Below are positions 7,534 through 12,528 of a DNA stretch of 12,528 nt, piece after piece. The stretch is from an uncultured Oscillospiraceae bacterium (GTDB taxonomy: Bacteria > Bacillota > Clostridia > Oscillospirales > Oscillospiraceae). The notes under the pieces were generated by a model. The model ran no database searches and was not told the origin of the DNA. It was given only the letters and a program-made list of their open reading frames with translations. The stretch spans positions 1 through 12,528 of the forward strand of contig CANRBW010000029.1 of assembly GCA_947628975.1 (NCBI GenBank). Reading direction: 5' to 3'. Made by a program: the position numbers and the translations under genes. Each line of letters opens with the position of its first letter. The stretch's first letter is position 1.

Positions 7534-8467
7534 GGGTGCTCTCCCACGCCCGGTAGGTCAGGATGGCCGTCCCCATGGCGTTGTCCGCGGCGTACTCCGG
7601 CGCGGCGAACACCGCCTGGCAGAACTCGGTCATGATATAGCGCAGGCGGCTGTTGGAGGACACGCCGCCGGAGCACAGCACCGGCAGACCGGGGTAGGCG
7701 TCCTGGGCGGCGGCGGTCACCCGGCAGACCACGTCGGCCAGGGTGTCCAGCACGAACCGGGCGATCTCCTGGGGCTCCGCCCCCGCCTCCGCCTTGGCCT
7801 TGACCTGGTTCTCCATCCCGGACAGGGAGAAGGTGAGCCCGTCGGTCTTGACCCGAAAGGGCTTGAGCTCTCCCCTGGCCTGACCGGACAGGGCGTCCAG
7901 CGCCTTCCCCGCCGGGAAGCTGAGGCCCAGAAGGACGCCGGTGCGGTCGATGAGCTGTCCGGCGGAGAGGTCGGTGGTGCCGCCGATGGCCTGGACCGCC
8001 ACGGCGGACCCCTGGGGCGTCGCCTTCAAAAGCTCGGTGGTGCCGCCGGACAGATGCCAGGCCAGGAAGGGCCGCTCCAGCAGCTCCATGCGCCCCGCGC
8101 TCCAGGCCGCGGCGGCCAGGTGCCCCTGCTGGTGGCTCCAGGGGAAGAAGGGCACCCCCAGGGTGTGGGCCGCCACCCTGGCCTGGGAACAGCCGGCCAT
8201 GAAGCAGGGCATATAGGACTCCTCGATCTCCCTGGGGGCCCGGCTTGCCCCTACGGCCACCGTCTCCCCCGAATGGCGGTCAAAGAGGGCGCGGGTCAGC
8301 TCCGGCAGACGCTTGACGTGCTGGAACAGCGCCTCCTGCTGGCGCAGGCCCAGCGCCCCCGCCGGGACCTCCAACAGTTGGCGGCTCTGGATCTGCTCCT
8401 CCGGGGAGAACCAGGCCACCGAGGTGGTGTAATTGCTGGTGTCAAAGGCCAACGCGCCCCGCATCAT
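7526..8467 (-). CDS. TsaD/Kae1-like (peptidase M22 fold) paralogue of unknown role
   Basis: This 313-residue protein has the ASKHA fold of TsaD/Kae1, the subunit that makes N6-threonylcarbamoyladenosine in tRNA, but it diverges from true TsaD. It opens ALAFDTSNYTTSVAW rather than GIETSCDETAVA. The metal ligands are kept as H112 and H116 (SHQQGH), and an aspartate is kept in AADNAMG (D295). SGGTTELL (140-147), TDLSAGQLIDRTG (165-177) and SGGVSSNSRLR (266-276) correspond to TsaD nucleotide-binding loops but differ in detail. Databases commonly call such proteins O-sialoglycoprotein endopeptidase or Kae1-like. True tsaD is presumably elsewhere in the genome. The start is ATG 8467, overlapping the nusB stop by four bases; ATG 8464 is next in frame. 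Conserved-looking metal and nucleotide sites suggest an active protein, but the substrate is unknown. Confidence 0.85.
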   Translation of the reverse strand: MMRGALAFDTSNYTTSVAWFSPEEQIQSRQLLEVPAGALGLRQQEALFQHVKRLPELTRALFDRHSGETVAVGASRAPREIEESYMPCFMAGCSQARVAAHTLGVPFFPWSHQQGHLAAAAWSAGRMELLERPFLAWHLSGGTTELLKATPQGSAVAVQAIGGTTDLSAGQLIDRTGVLLGLSFPAGKALDALSGQARGELKPFRVKTDGLTFSLSGMENQVKAKAEAGAEPQEIARFVLDTLADVVCRVTAAAQDAYPGLPVLCSGGVSSNSRLRYIMTEFCQAVFAAPEYAADNAMGTAILTYRAWESTHG

Positions 8468-8970
8468 TCCCCATCTCCCTCTGTGTGTGCTCCGTCGGCG
8501 GCCCGGTCGGCCGCCGGCTCCGTCTCCGGAAACCGCTCCCGGACGAAGGTGCCCAGGATGCCGTTGATGAAGGCGCAGGCCTCCGGGGTCTCGTAGCCCT
8601 TGGCGATCTCCACCGCCTCGTTGATGGAGGCGGAGGTGGGCACGTCGTCCATGTAGAGGATCTCGTACATGGAACAGCGCATGATGGCCACCGCCACCCG
8701 GTCGATCCGGGAGAATCGCCAGTTCTGCGCGTAGGTCTCGATATAGCCGTTGAGCTCGTCGCTGTGGCGGTATACGCCGGTCACCAGCTCCACGATGTAG
8801 GCCTTCTGCTTGGCGTCGGGGAACTTGGCGTACAGCGGCTCCTCCGCCCCCAGGCGGGCGAATGCCTCCGGGGTCAGGAATTCCTCCAAAAGGCACTGGG
8901 CGCTCTCCTGGGAAAAGCTCAGCTCAAATACGAAATGGACCGCGATCTCACGGGCGTTGGTGCGTGTCAT
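8464..8970 (-). CDS. nusB: Transcription antitermination factor NusB
   Basis: NusB binds boxA RNA together with NusE (S10) and supports antitermination of rRNA transcription. The 168-residue all-helical protein begins MTRTNAREIAVHFVFELSFS. It has the family signature NWRFSRIDRVAVAIMRCSMYEILY (83-106), then the INEAVEIAKGYETPEACAFINGILG block (116-140). It ends in an acidic, alanine-rich tail of about twenty residues that is longer than in many homologues. An upstream in-frame GTG (8988) would place the ribosome binding site GGGGAGG inside the coding region. The ATG at 8970, nine bases after that site, is therefore chosen. It is the first gene of the ten-gene operon and lies about 55 bases below the predicted transcription start. 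Confidence 0.95.
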   Translation of the reverse strand: MTRTNAREIAVHFVFELSFSQESAQCLLEEFLTPEAFARLGAEEPLYAKFPDAKQKAYIVELVTGVYRHSDELNGYIETYAQNWRFSRIDRVAVAIMRCSMYEILYMDDVPTSASINEAVEIAKGYETPEACAFINGILGTFVRERFPETEPAADRAADGAHTEGDGE

Positions 8971-9028
8971 AGGACGATGCCTCCCCACCGGCGCTGGACG
9001 ATCCCGCCGAAGCTGCGACTGGTATAAC

Positions 9029-9043
9029 TTGTATTATATACAA
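9029..9043. repeat. 15-bp inverted repeat centred on the nusB -10 element
   Basis: TTGTAT and ATACAA form perfect 6-base arms around a 3-base centre, covering the -10 hexamer exactly. It could be an operator for a dimeric repressor, or simply a product of the AT-rich -10 sequence. No known operator consensus is matched. Confidence 0.45.
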
Positions 9044-9061
9044 TGCTTGCATAAAAGGAAA
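9033..9061 (-). promoter_or_regulatory. Probable promoter of the nusB operon
   Basis: The minus strand has a perfect TATAAT at 9038-9033. A weak -35 (TTTCCT, 9061-9056) lies 17 bases upstream. It stands in the only AT-rich patch between the asp23 terminator and nusB, and transcription should start near 9026. The -10 is convincing by position and sequence; the -35 is poor, which suggests activator help or other regulation. Confidence 0.6.
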
Positions 9062-9075
9062 CCCCCAAAAGGGGG
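9062..9075. repeat. Small C5-A4-G5 inverted repeat upstream of the nusB promoter
   Basis: Five C, four A and five G form a perfect 5-bp stem directly upstream of the weak -35 box. On the minus strand it is followed by TTTCCTTTTAT. It might act as a weak secondary terminator after the main one at 9114-9145, but the T run is broken and the stem is short. Apart from this hairpin, the terminator and the promoter, the 8971-9164 gap shows no gene. Confidence 0.35.
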
Positions 9076-9113
9076 AAATCTTTCTTTTTCTCCCCCGGGA
9101 CCGGGGAGAGGAC

Positions 9114-9145
9114 AAAAAACCGCCGGGGCCAGCGGGCCCCGGCGG
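9114..9145 (-). terminator. Intrinsic terminator of the asp23-family gene
   Basis: A perfect 11-bp GC-rich stem (arms 9145-9135 and 9130-9120, loop of four) is followed on the minus strand by six T (9119-9114). It begins about 20 bases after the asp23-family stop codon. It separates that gene from the nusB operon, which therefore needs its own promoter. Confidence 0.92.
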
Positions 9146-9164
9146 CTCGGCGCGGAGAGAGGGG

Positions 9165-9551
9165 TTACTTGCGGTCCTTGGGACCCCGGTGGAAGCTGAT
9201 CCCGGCCACCTGGATATTCACCTGGCTGACCTCCATGCCGCTGGTGTTGCTCACGGCGGTCATCACCGCGTCCTGGACCTTTCTGGCCACGTCAGGGATG
9301 GCGTAGCCATACTGGATGAGGATGGAAATATCCACCGCCACCTGGCCGTTGGCCACGGTCAGGCGGACGCCCTTGGAGTAGACCTTCCTGCCCATCAGCT
9401 CGGCCAGGTCGGTGGACAGGTTGGCGGCCAGACTGCTGACCCCTTCAACCTCCATGGCGGCGGAGGCGGCAACCACGGCCAGGACCTCGTCGGCGATGTT
9501 GATGGTGCCCAGCTCGTCGGGGTAGGAGATGTATTCTCTGGTTTCGCTCAT
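9165..9551 (-). CDS. Asp23/Gls24-family envelope stress response protein (YqhY-like)
   Basis: This 128-residue DUF322 protein is cytoplasmic and non-catalytic. The family includes Staphylococcus Asp23, a membrane-associated stress protein, and B. subtilis YqhY, encoded next to nusB and linked to control of fatty acid synthesis. The sequence shows the family's conserved core: GTINIADEVLAVVAASAAMEVEGVSSLA (15-42), KGVRLTVANGQVAVDISILIQYGYAIPDVARKVQDAV (60-96) and VSQVNIQVAGISF near the end. The short basic tail HRGPKDRK closes the protein. The ATG at 9551 has AAGGAG ten bases upstream. Its position before nusB supports YqhY orthology rather than Asp23 proper. It has both its own promoter and terminator, so it looks monocistronic. 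I give no symbol because the Clostridial orthologues are not uniformly named. Confidence 0.92.
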   Translation of the reverse strand: MSETREYISYPDELGTINIADEVLAVVAASAAMEVEGVSSLAANLSTDLAELMGRKVYSKGVRLTVANGQVAVDISILIQYGYAIPDVARKVQDAVMTAVSNTSGMEVSQVNIQVAGISFHRGPKDRK

Positions 9552-9609
9552 ACGCTCAGCGCTCCTTTTCGCGGCCCGGTCGGCCCGTTTGGGAAGAACT
9601 CACGGTAGT

Positions 9610-9637
9610 ATTATACCATAAATATTCCCGTTGACAA
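9610..9637 (-). promoter_or_regulatory. Strong sigma-A type promoter for the asp23-family gene
   Basis: The minus strand shows a -35 TTGTCA (9637-9632), a 16-base spacer and a perfect TATAAT (9615-9610) preceded by TGG, an extended -10. Transcription should begin near 9603, leaving a leader of about 50 bases before ATG 9551. It begins just beyond the amidase stop, and I see no clear terminator between them, so some read-through from the amidase gene is possible. Confidence 0.88.
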
Positions 9638-9663
9638 TGGCTTTTCCAGTTTTTTTTGCGGCC

Positions 9664-10776
9664 TCACTCCCCGGCGTTCAGGTAGCGGATCACCCCCTGG
9701 GCGATCCCCTGGGCCATGCTGGTCTGGTAGGCGTCGTCCTCCAGGCGGAGGAGCTCCTCATGGCAGGTCATAAAGCCGGTCTCCACCAGCACCGCGGGGG
9801 CGGCGGTCTCCCGCAGGACCACGAAGTTGGCCGAGTCGATGTCCCGGTCCACCGCCCCGGTGAAGGCGCAGGCCGCGTCCTGGACCCTGCAGGCCAAAGC
9901 CTTCCCCGACTGGCTTTCGGGGTAGTAGTAGACGTACAGCCCCTGGAAGTCGAAGTCCCGCTCCGCGGCGTTGCAGTGGACGCTGACAAAGAGGTCCGCC
10001 CCGCGCTGGTTGGCGACCCCGGCCCGGTCGTAGAGGTCCATATACACGTCCTCGTCCCGGAGCATCACGGTGGTATACCCCAGCGCCCCCAGGATGTCCC
10101 GCAGTTTGGTGGCCATGGAGAGGGTCAGGTCCTTCTCCGCCACCCCCTCGTGGATGGCGCCGGAGGCGCTGCCCCCGTGGCCGGCGTCCACGGCGATGAT
10201 GTGGCGGCCCGGCTCCACGGGAAGCTCCTCCAGGGGGGCCAGGATCGGGTCTATGTACCAGGGGGCGAAGATGGAGGCGGTGTAGGTCCCCTGGTCCCAG
10301 GCCACCCGACAGCCCAGGGTCTCGGAGAAGAAGCGCAGGGGCACCATGGTGTAGCCCTGGTCCCCGTAGGCCACCAGCCCGGCGGGCACGCCGTTGGGCA
10401 GGGGCTGGACCTGGCCGTTGACCAGGGCCTCGGCGGAGCCCAGGGTCAGCTCGATCACGTCCTCTCCCCTGGTGACGCGCACCTGGGCCTCCGCCTCCGG
10501 AAGCCACTCCACCTGGGCCTCCAACGCCTCCGCCAGCAGGCGGAGAGGGGCCAGGGTCCGCCCGTCTACGATCACGCCGGGCATCTCCCCCTCGATGGGC
10601 TGGCCGTTCAGGCGCAGCTCCACCTTGGGCAGGTCCCGGAGCTCTCCGGGGCAGTCCAGCTGGTAGTCGTAGACGGCGGCGGACACGCTCTCCCCAAAGT
10701 CGGCGCGGCAGGTGCCGGGCAGGGCGGAAAAGGCCAGGGCAAGGGTCAGGAAAAAGGGAAAAAGGCGGTGGCGCAT
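9664..10776 (-). CDS. Exported N-acetylmuramoyl-L-alanine amidase with copper-amine-oxidase-like N-domain
   Basis: This is a 370-residue cell wall hydrolase that should cleave the bond between N-acetylmuramic acid and L-alanine in peptidoglycan outside the membrane. Residues 1-25 form a signal peptide (basic MRHR, hydrophobic FPFFLTLALAFSAL, likely cut near CRA/DF; no lipobox). Residues about 50-170 resemble the copper amine oxidase N-terminal-like domain, seen in Firmicutes surface proteins as a non-catalytic stalk or binding module, with the hallmark VDGRTLAPLRLLAEAL and a second PLRFFSETLGCRVAWD. Residues 193-367 are the zinc Amidase_3 domain. It has DAGHGG (H200), GVAEKDL (E214), SVHCNA (H267) and catalytic E332 in VLVETGFM, so all expected zinc ligands are present. 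The ATG at 10776 has GAGG eight bases upstream. It has its own promoter and may act in division, sporulation or wall turnover. Confidence 0.93.
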   Translation of the reverse strand: MRHRLFPFFLTLALAFSALPGTCRADFGESVSAAVYDYQLDCPGELRDLPKVELRLNGQPIEGEMPGVIVDGRTLAPLRLLAEALEAQVEWLPEAEAQVRVTRGEDVIELTLGSAEALVNGQVQPLPNGVPAGLVAYGDQGYTMVPLRFFSETLGCRVAWDQGTYTASIFAPWYIDPILAPLEELPVEPGRHIIAVDAGHGGSASGAIHEGVAEKDLTLSMATKLRDILGALGYTTVMLRDEDVYMDLYDRAGVANQRGADLFVSVHCNAAERDFDFQGLYVYYYPESQSGKALACRVQDAACAFTGAVDRDIDSANFVVLRETAAPAVLVETGFMTCHEELLRLEDDAYQTSMAQGIAQGVIRYLNAGE

Positions 10777-10806
10777 GGGGTCAACCTCGTTTCGTCGGTT
10801 TTCCCC

Positions 10807-10835
10807 ATTTTACCCGAAAACCCGGCCCCGGTCAA
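10807..10835 (-). promoter_or_regulatory. Promoter of the amidase gene
   Basis: TTGACC (10835-10830), a 17-base spacer and TAAAAT (10812-10807) on the minus strand make a near-consensus sigma-A promoter. Transcription should start near 10800, giving a leader of about 24 bases. It lies in the 78-base gap after the rubrerythrin gene, where I see no convincing terminator. Confidence 0.85.
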
Positions 10836-10854
10836 GCGGCCATTTTCTGGGCGG

Positions 10855-11460
10855 TCACGCCGGGGCGGTGTAGGGGGCCAGCTCCAGGCGGACGTAGTAC
10901 CCCTGGCCGTGCTTGCACACCGGGCACACCGCCGGGGCGGCGGAGGCGTGGATGACCTGGCCGCAGTTGAGGCAGACCCAGGCGGTCTCCCCGTCGGCGA
11001 GGAAGAGCTTGTCCTGGTCCAGGAGCTGGGCGAAGCGCTCGAAGCGCTGGGCGTGGGTCTTCTCGATACCGGCGATCATGGTGAAGGTGTGGGCGATGAC
11101 GTCAAACCCCTCCTGGGCGGCCACCTTGGCGAAGGAGGCGTAGACGGCGTCGTGCTCCTCGTTCTCGTTTCGGGCGGCGGCCCGCAGCAGCTCCGACATA
11201 TCGCTGTGCAGGTCCACCGGGTAGTCCCCGTCCACCGCCACCTTCTGCCCCGACAGGGGCTGGAGCAGGTCGTAGAAGATCTTGCCGTGGGCCCGCTCCT
11301 GGTCGGCGGTGAACAAAAAGACCTTCTCCAGCACCTCCAGGCCCTTCCGCTTGGCCAGGTCCGCGGCGTAGGTGTAGCGGTTCCTGGCCTGGCTCTCCCC
11401 GGCGAAGGCGCGCATGAGGTTGCGCCGGGTCTCGCTGTTTTCCAACTTCACAGACGACAT
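10855..11460 (-). CDS. rbr: Rubrerythrin (diiron peroxide reductase)
   Basis: Rubrerythrin reduces hydrogen peroxide to water in the cytoplasm of anaerobes using a diiron site fed by a rubredoxin-type centre. The 201 residues fit classical two-domain rubrerythrin. The four-helix ferritin-like domain (about 1-150) has the ligand motifs FAGESQARNRY (E22), DQERAHGK (E55, H58), ARNENEEHDAVY (E99, E102) and GIEKTHAQRF (E133, H136). The C-terminal rubredoxin-like domain has CLNC (163, 166) and CPVC (179, 182), so all four iron-binding cysteines are present. A short extra tail (VRLELAPYTAPA) follows. ATG 11460 is preceded by GGGGGAG five bases away, but that site is locked in a hairpin (separate entry). 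The gene lies 54 bases after icd, and no promoter is seen in the gap. It may be read through from icd or served by a promoter inside icd. Confidence 0.95.
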   Translation of the reverse strand: MSSVKLENSETRRNLMRAFAGESQARNRYTYAADLAKRKGLEVLEKVFLFTADQERAHGKIFYDLLQPLSGQKVAVDGDYPVDLHSDMSELLRAAARNENEEHDAVYASFAKVAAQEGFDVIAHTFTMIAGIEKTHAQRFERFAQLLDQDKLFLADGETAWVCLNCGQVIHASAAPAVCPVCKHGQGYYVRLELAPYTAPA

Positions 11461-11497
11461 AAAGACTCCCCCTTATCCTGTGGATAGGGGGAGTCTT
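11461..11497 (-). promoter_or_regulatory. Hairpin burying the rubrerythrin ribosome binding site
   Basis: On the minus strand, an 11-base arm (11497-11487) pairs perfectly with 11472-11462. Inside it, five more pairs form (11486-11482 with 11478-11474), with a single bulged base at 11473 and a loop of three. The 3' arm holds GGGGGAG (11472-11466), the only Shine-Dalgarno candidate for the ATG at 11460. Only three T follow the stem before the ATG, so it is a poor intrinsic terminator. A translational control element is the more natural reading, though partial termination after icd cannot be excluded. Confidence 0.75.
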
Positions 11498-11514
11498 GCC
11501 ATTTTGTGGGCCTT

Positions 11515-12528
11515 TTATGCGTCCAGCCGCTGGGCCACGGCGTCCAGAAAGCCCTGGGTGGTGACCTTCTGGGCGGGGGCCTCTCCCTCCCAGAGCCCGG
11601 CCAGGTCGCCGGTCATCACGCCGCTCTCGATGGCGTCGATAGCGGCCCGCTCCAGCTTTTGGGCGAAGGCGGTCAGGGCGGCGTTGCCGTCCAGCTCCCC
11701 ACGCTTGCGCAGGGCGCCGGTCCAGGCGAAGAGGGTGGCCATGGGGTTGGTGGAGGTCTCCTCCCCCTTCAGGTGGCGGTAGTAGTGGCGGGTGACGGTG
11801 CCGTGGGCGGCCTCGTACTCGTACTTCCCGTCCGGGCTCACCAGCACGGATGTCATCATGGCCAGCGAGCCGAAGGCGGTGGAGACCATGTCGCTCATCA
11901 CGTCGCCGTCGTAGTTCTTGCAGGCCCAGATGTAGCCCCCCTCGGAGCGGATGACCCGGGCCACGGCGTCGTCGATGAGGGTGTAGAAGTAGGTGATGCC
12001 CTTCTGGTCGAACAGGGGCTTATACTGGGCGTCAAAGAGCTCCTGGAAGATGTCCTTGAAGCGGTGGTCGTACTGCTTGGAGATGGTGTCCTTGGTGGCG
12101 AACCACAGGTCCTGCCCCGCGTCCAGGGCGTAGCGGAAGCAGGAGTGGGCAAAGGAGGTGATGGAGGCGTCGGTGTTGTACATCCCCTGGACCACGCCGG
12201 GGCCAGAGAAGTCGAAGATGGTCTGGCGGGTCTCTTTGCCGCTGGGGTCGGTGAACACCAGCTCCGCCCTGCCGGGGCCGGCGGGCTTGAACTCGGTGTT
12301 CTTATACACATCGCCGTAGGCGTGACGGGCGATGGTGATGGGCTTCTTCCAGTTTTTCACCACCGGGGAGATGCCCCGGACCATGATGGGGGCCCGGAAC
12401 ACCGTGCCGTCCAGGATGGCCCGGAGGGTGCCGTTGGGGGACTTCCACATCTGGCTGAGCTTGTACTCCTCCACCCGCTGGGCGTTGGGGGTGATGGTGG
12501 CGCACAAGCTCAGCCAGATGTGGAAGTC
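11515..12528 (-). CDS. icd: NADP-dependent isocitrate dehydrogenase, partial (5' end missing)
   Basis: The enzyme oxidatively decarboxylates isocitrate to 2-oxoglutarate, making NADPH. It belongs to the homodimeric eukaryote-like subfamily. About 330 genuine residues are visible from CATITPNAQRVEEYKLSQMWKSPNGT onward. Substrate-binding residues appear in KSPNGTLRAILDGTVFR and ARHAYGD. Metal-binding aspartates appear in DDAVARVI and NYDGDVMSDM. The NADP-selective Arg-His pair is in AAHGTVTRHYY, followed by KGEETSTNP. The C terminus is complete. Roughly 70 to 75 N-terminal residues are absent. Upstream of the conserved cysteine the family has a segment such as VAVKCATITP, but here the frame reads DFHIWLSLCATITP. 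Those eight residues come from an inverted copy of sequence inside the gene, so bases beyond about 12503 are probably not real icd sequence. A TTG at 12507 should not be taken as the start. Confidence 0.93.
   Translation of the reverse strand, partial: DFHIWLSLCATITPNAQRVEEYKLSQMWKSPNGTLRAILDGTVFRAPIMVRGISPVVKNWKKPITIARHAYGDVYKNTEFKPAGPGRAELVFTDPSGKETRQTIFDFSGPGVVQGMYNTDASITSFAHSCFRYALDAGQDLWFATKDTISKQYDHRFKDIFQELFDAQYKPLFDQKGITYFYTLIDDAVARVIRSEGGYIWACKNYDGDVMSDMVSTAFGSLAMMTSVLVSPDGKYEYEAAHGTVTRHYYRHLKGEETSTNPMATLFAWTGALRKRGELDGNAALTAFAQKLERAAIDAIESGVMTGDLAGLWEGEAPAQKVTTQGFLDAVAQRLDA
12440..12528. repeat. Perfect 25-base inverted repeat at the window end (fold-back)
   Basis: Positions 12504-12528 are the exact reverse complement of 12440-12464, with a 39-base spacer. 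The inner copy encodes KLSQMWKS of icd, which fits the family. The outer copy replaces the family's expected sequence upstream of CATITP. It therefore looks like a fold-back chimera at a contig end rather than a natural repeat. Confidence 0.9.

Noticed and set aside
7526..8896. A 456-codon extended form of the TsaD-like protein
   Set aside because: The extra residues are nusB read in another frame. Kae1-fold homology begins at the ATG pair 8467/8464 next to the nusB stop.
9631..9636. A TTGACA on the plus strand suggesting a divergent promoter
   Set aside because: It arises from near-symmetry of the minus-strand -35 box. No -10 element lies at suitable distance on the plus strand, and no plus-strand gene follows.
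9641..9660. Possible plus-strand terminator (short TGG/CCA stem followed by eight T)
   Set aside because: The stem is only three to four bases, and no plus-strand gene ends there. The T run is the complement of an A run after the amidase stop.
10813..10850. GC-rich partial palindromes after the rubrerythrin stop as a terminator
   Set aside because: Only four-base self-complementary pieces (GGCC, CCGG) are present, and they overlap the spacer of a near-consensus promoter. No stable stem with a T run was found.
9631..11487. A 618-codon open frame on the plus strand opposite the amidase and rubrerythrin genes
   Set aside because: The minus-strand genes here have full domain motifs. The plus reading is Gly/Val/His/Pro-rich with no recognisable domain and spans two genes and their promoter. 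GC-rich third positions remove stop codons from this antisense frame.
12302..12507. A TTG at 12507 as the start of a short isocitrate dehydrogenase
   Set aside because: Family members need about 70 more N-terminal residues for the fold, and the TTG lies in the inverted-repeat artefact.
1..12528. Defence island, CRISPR array, insertion sequence, prophage or biosynthetic cluster
   Set aside because: All genes are recognisable housekeeping or envelope functions on one strand. No transposase, integrase, spaced repeats or target-site duplications were seen.

Overview
The window is a GC-rich (by eye about two thirds G+C) stretch of bacterial chromosome in which every gene I can support lies on the minus strand. 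The gene order nusB, xseA, xseB, ispA, dxs, tlyA, nadK, argR, recN is a housekeeping cluster typical of Clostridia. Together with high GC, a rubrerythrin, an Asp23-family protein and an amidase carrying a copper-amine-oxidase-like stalk domain, it points to an anaerobic, high-GC member of the Oscillospiraceae/Ruminococcaceae type. The taxon is inferred; no rRNA or marker database was consulted.

Layout in the direction of transcription, from high to low coordinates: (i) the 3' part of an NADP-type isocitrate dehydrogenase gene (icd), cut by the window end; (ii) rubrerythrin, whose ribosome binding site is buried in a strong hairpin; (iii) an exported N-acetylmuramoyl-L-alanine amidase with its own good promoter; (iv) a single Asp23/YqhY-family gene with a consensus extended -10 promoter and a textbook intrinsic terminator; (v) a second promoter followed by ten tightly packed genes: nusB, a TsaD/Kae1-like paralogue, xseA, xseB, ispA, dxs, tlyA, nadK, argR and recN. 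RecN runs off the low-coordinate end. Most junctions in (v) are overlaps of 1 to 8 bases or gaps of a few bases, so this is very probably one transcript with translational coupling.

The operon mixes transcription antitermination (NusB), DNA repair (exonuclease VII large and small subunits, RecN), isoprenoid precursor synthesis (Dxs, farnesyl diphosphate synthase), ribosomal RNA 2'-O-methylation (TlyA), NADP supply (NadK) and arginine-responsive regulation (ArgR). The TsaD-like gene sits where Bacillus subtilis has folD.

I see no mobile element, CRISPR array, tRNA or rRNA, and no convincing undescribed multi-gene system. The most interesting signals are not genes. First, there is a complete absence of RCATGY hexamers, with codon choice apparently bent to avoid them. 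Second, a 16-bp hairpin sequesters the rubrerythrin Shine-Dalgarno sequence. Third, a perfect 25-base inverted repeat at the extreme right end replaces the expected icd sequence and looks like a fold-back assembly artefact. Fourth, the TsaD-like paralogue has an unknown role. Several start codons were moved from the longest open frame on Shine-Dalgarno and family grounds (argR, nadK, tlyA, nusB, the TsaD-like gene).
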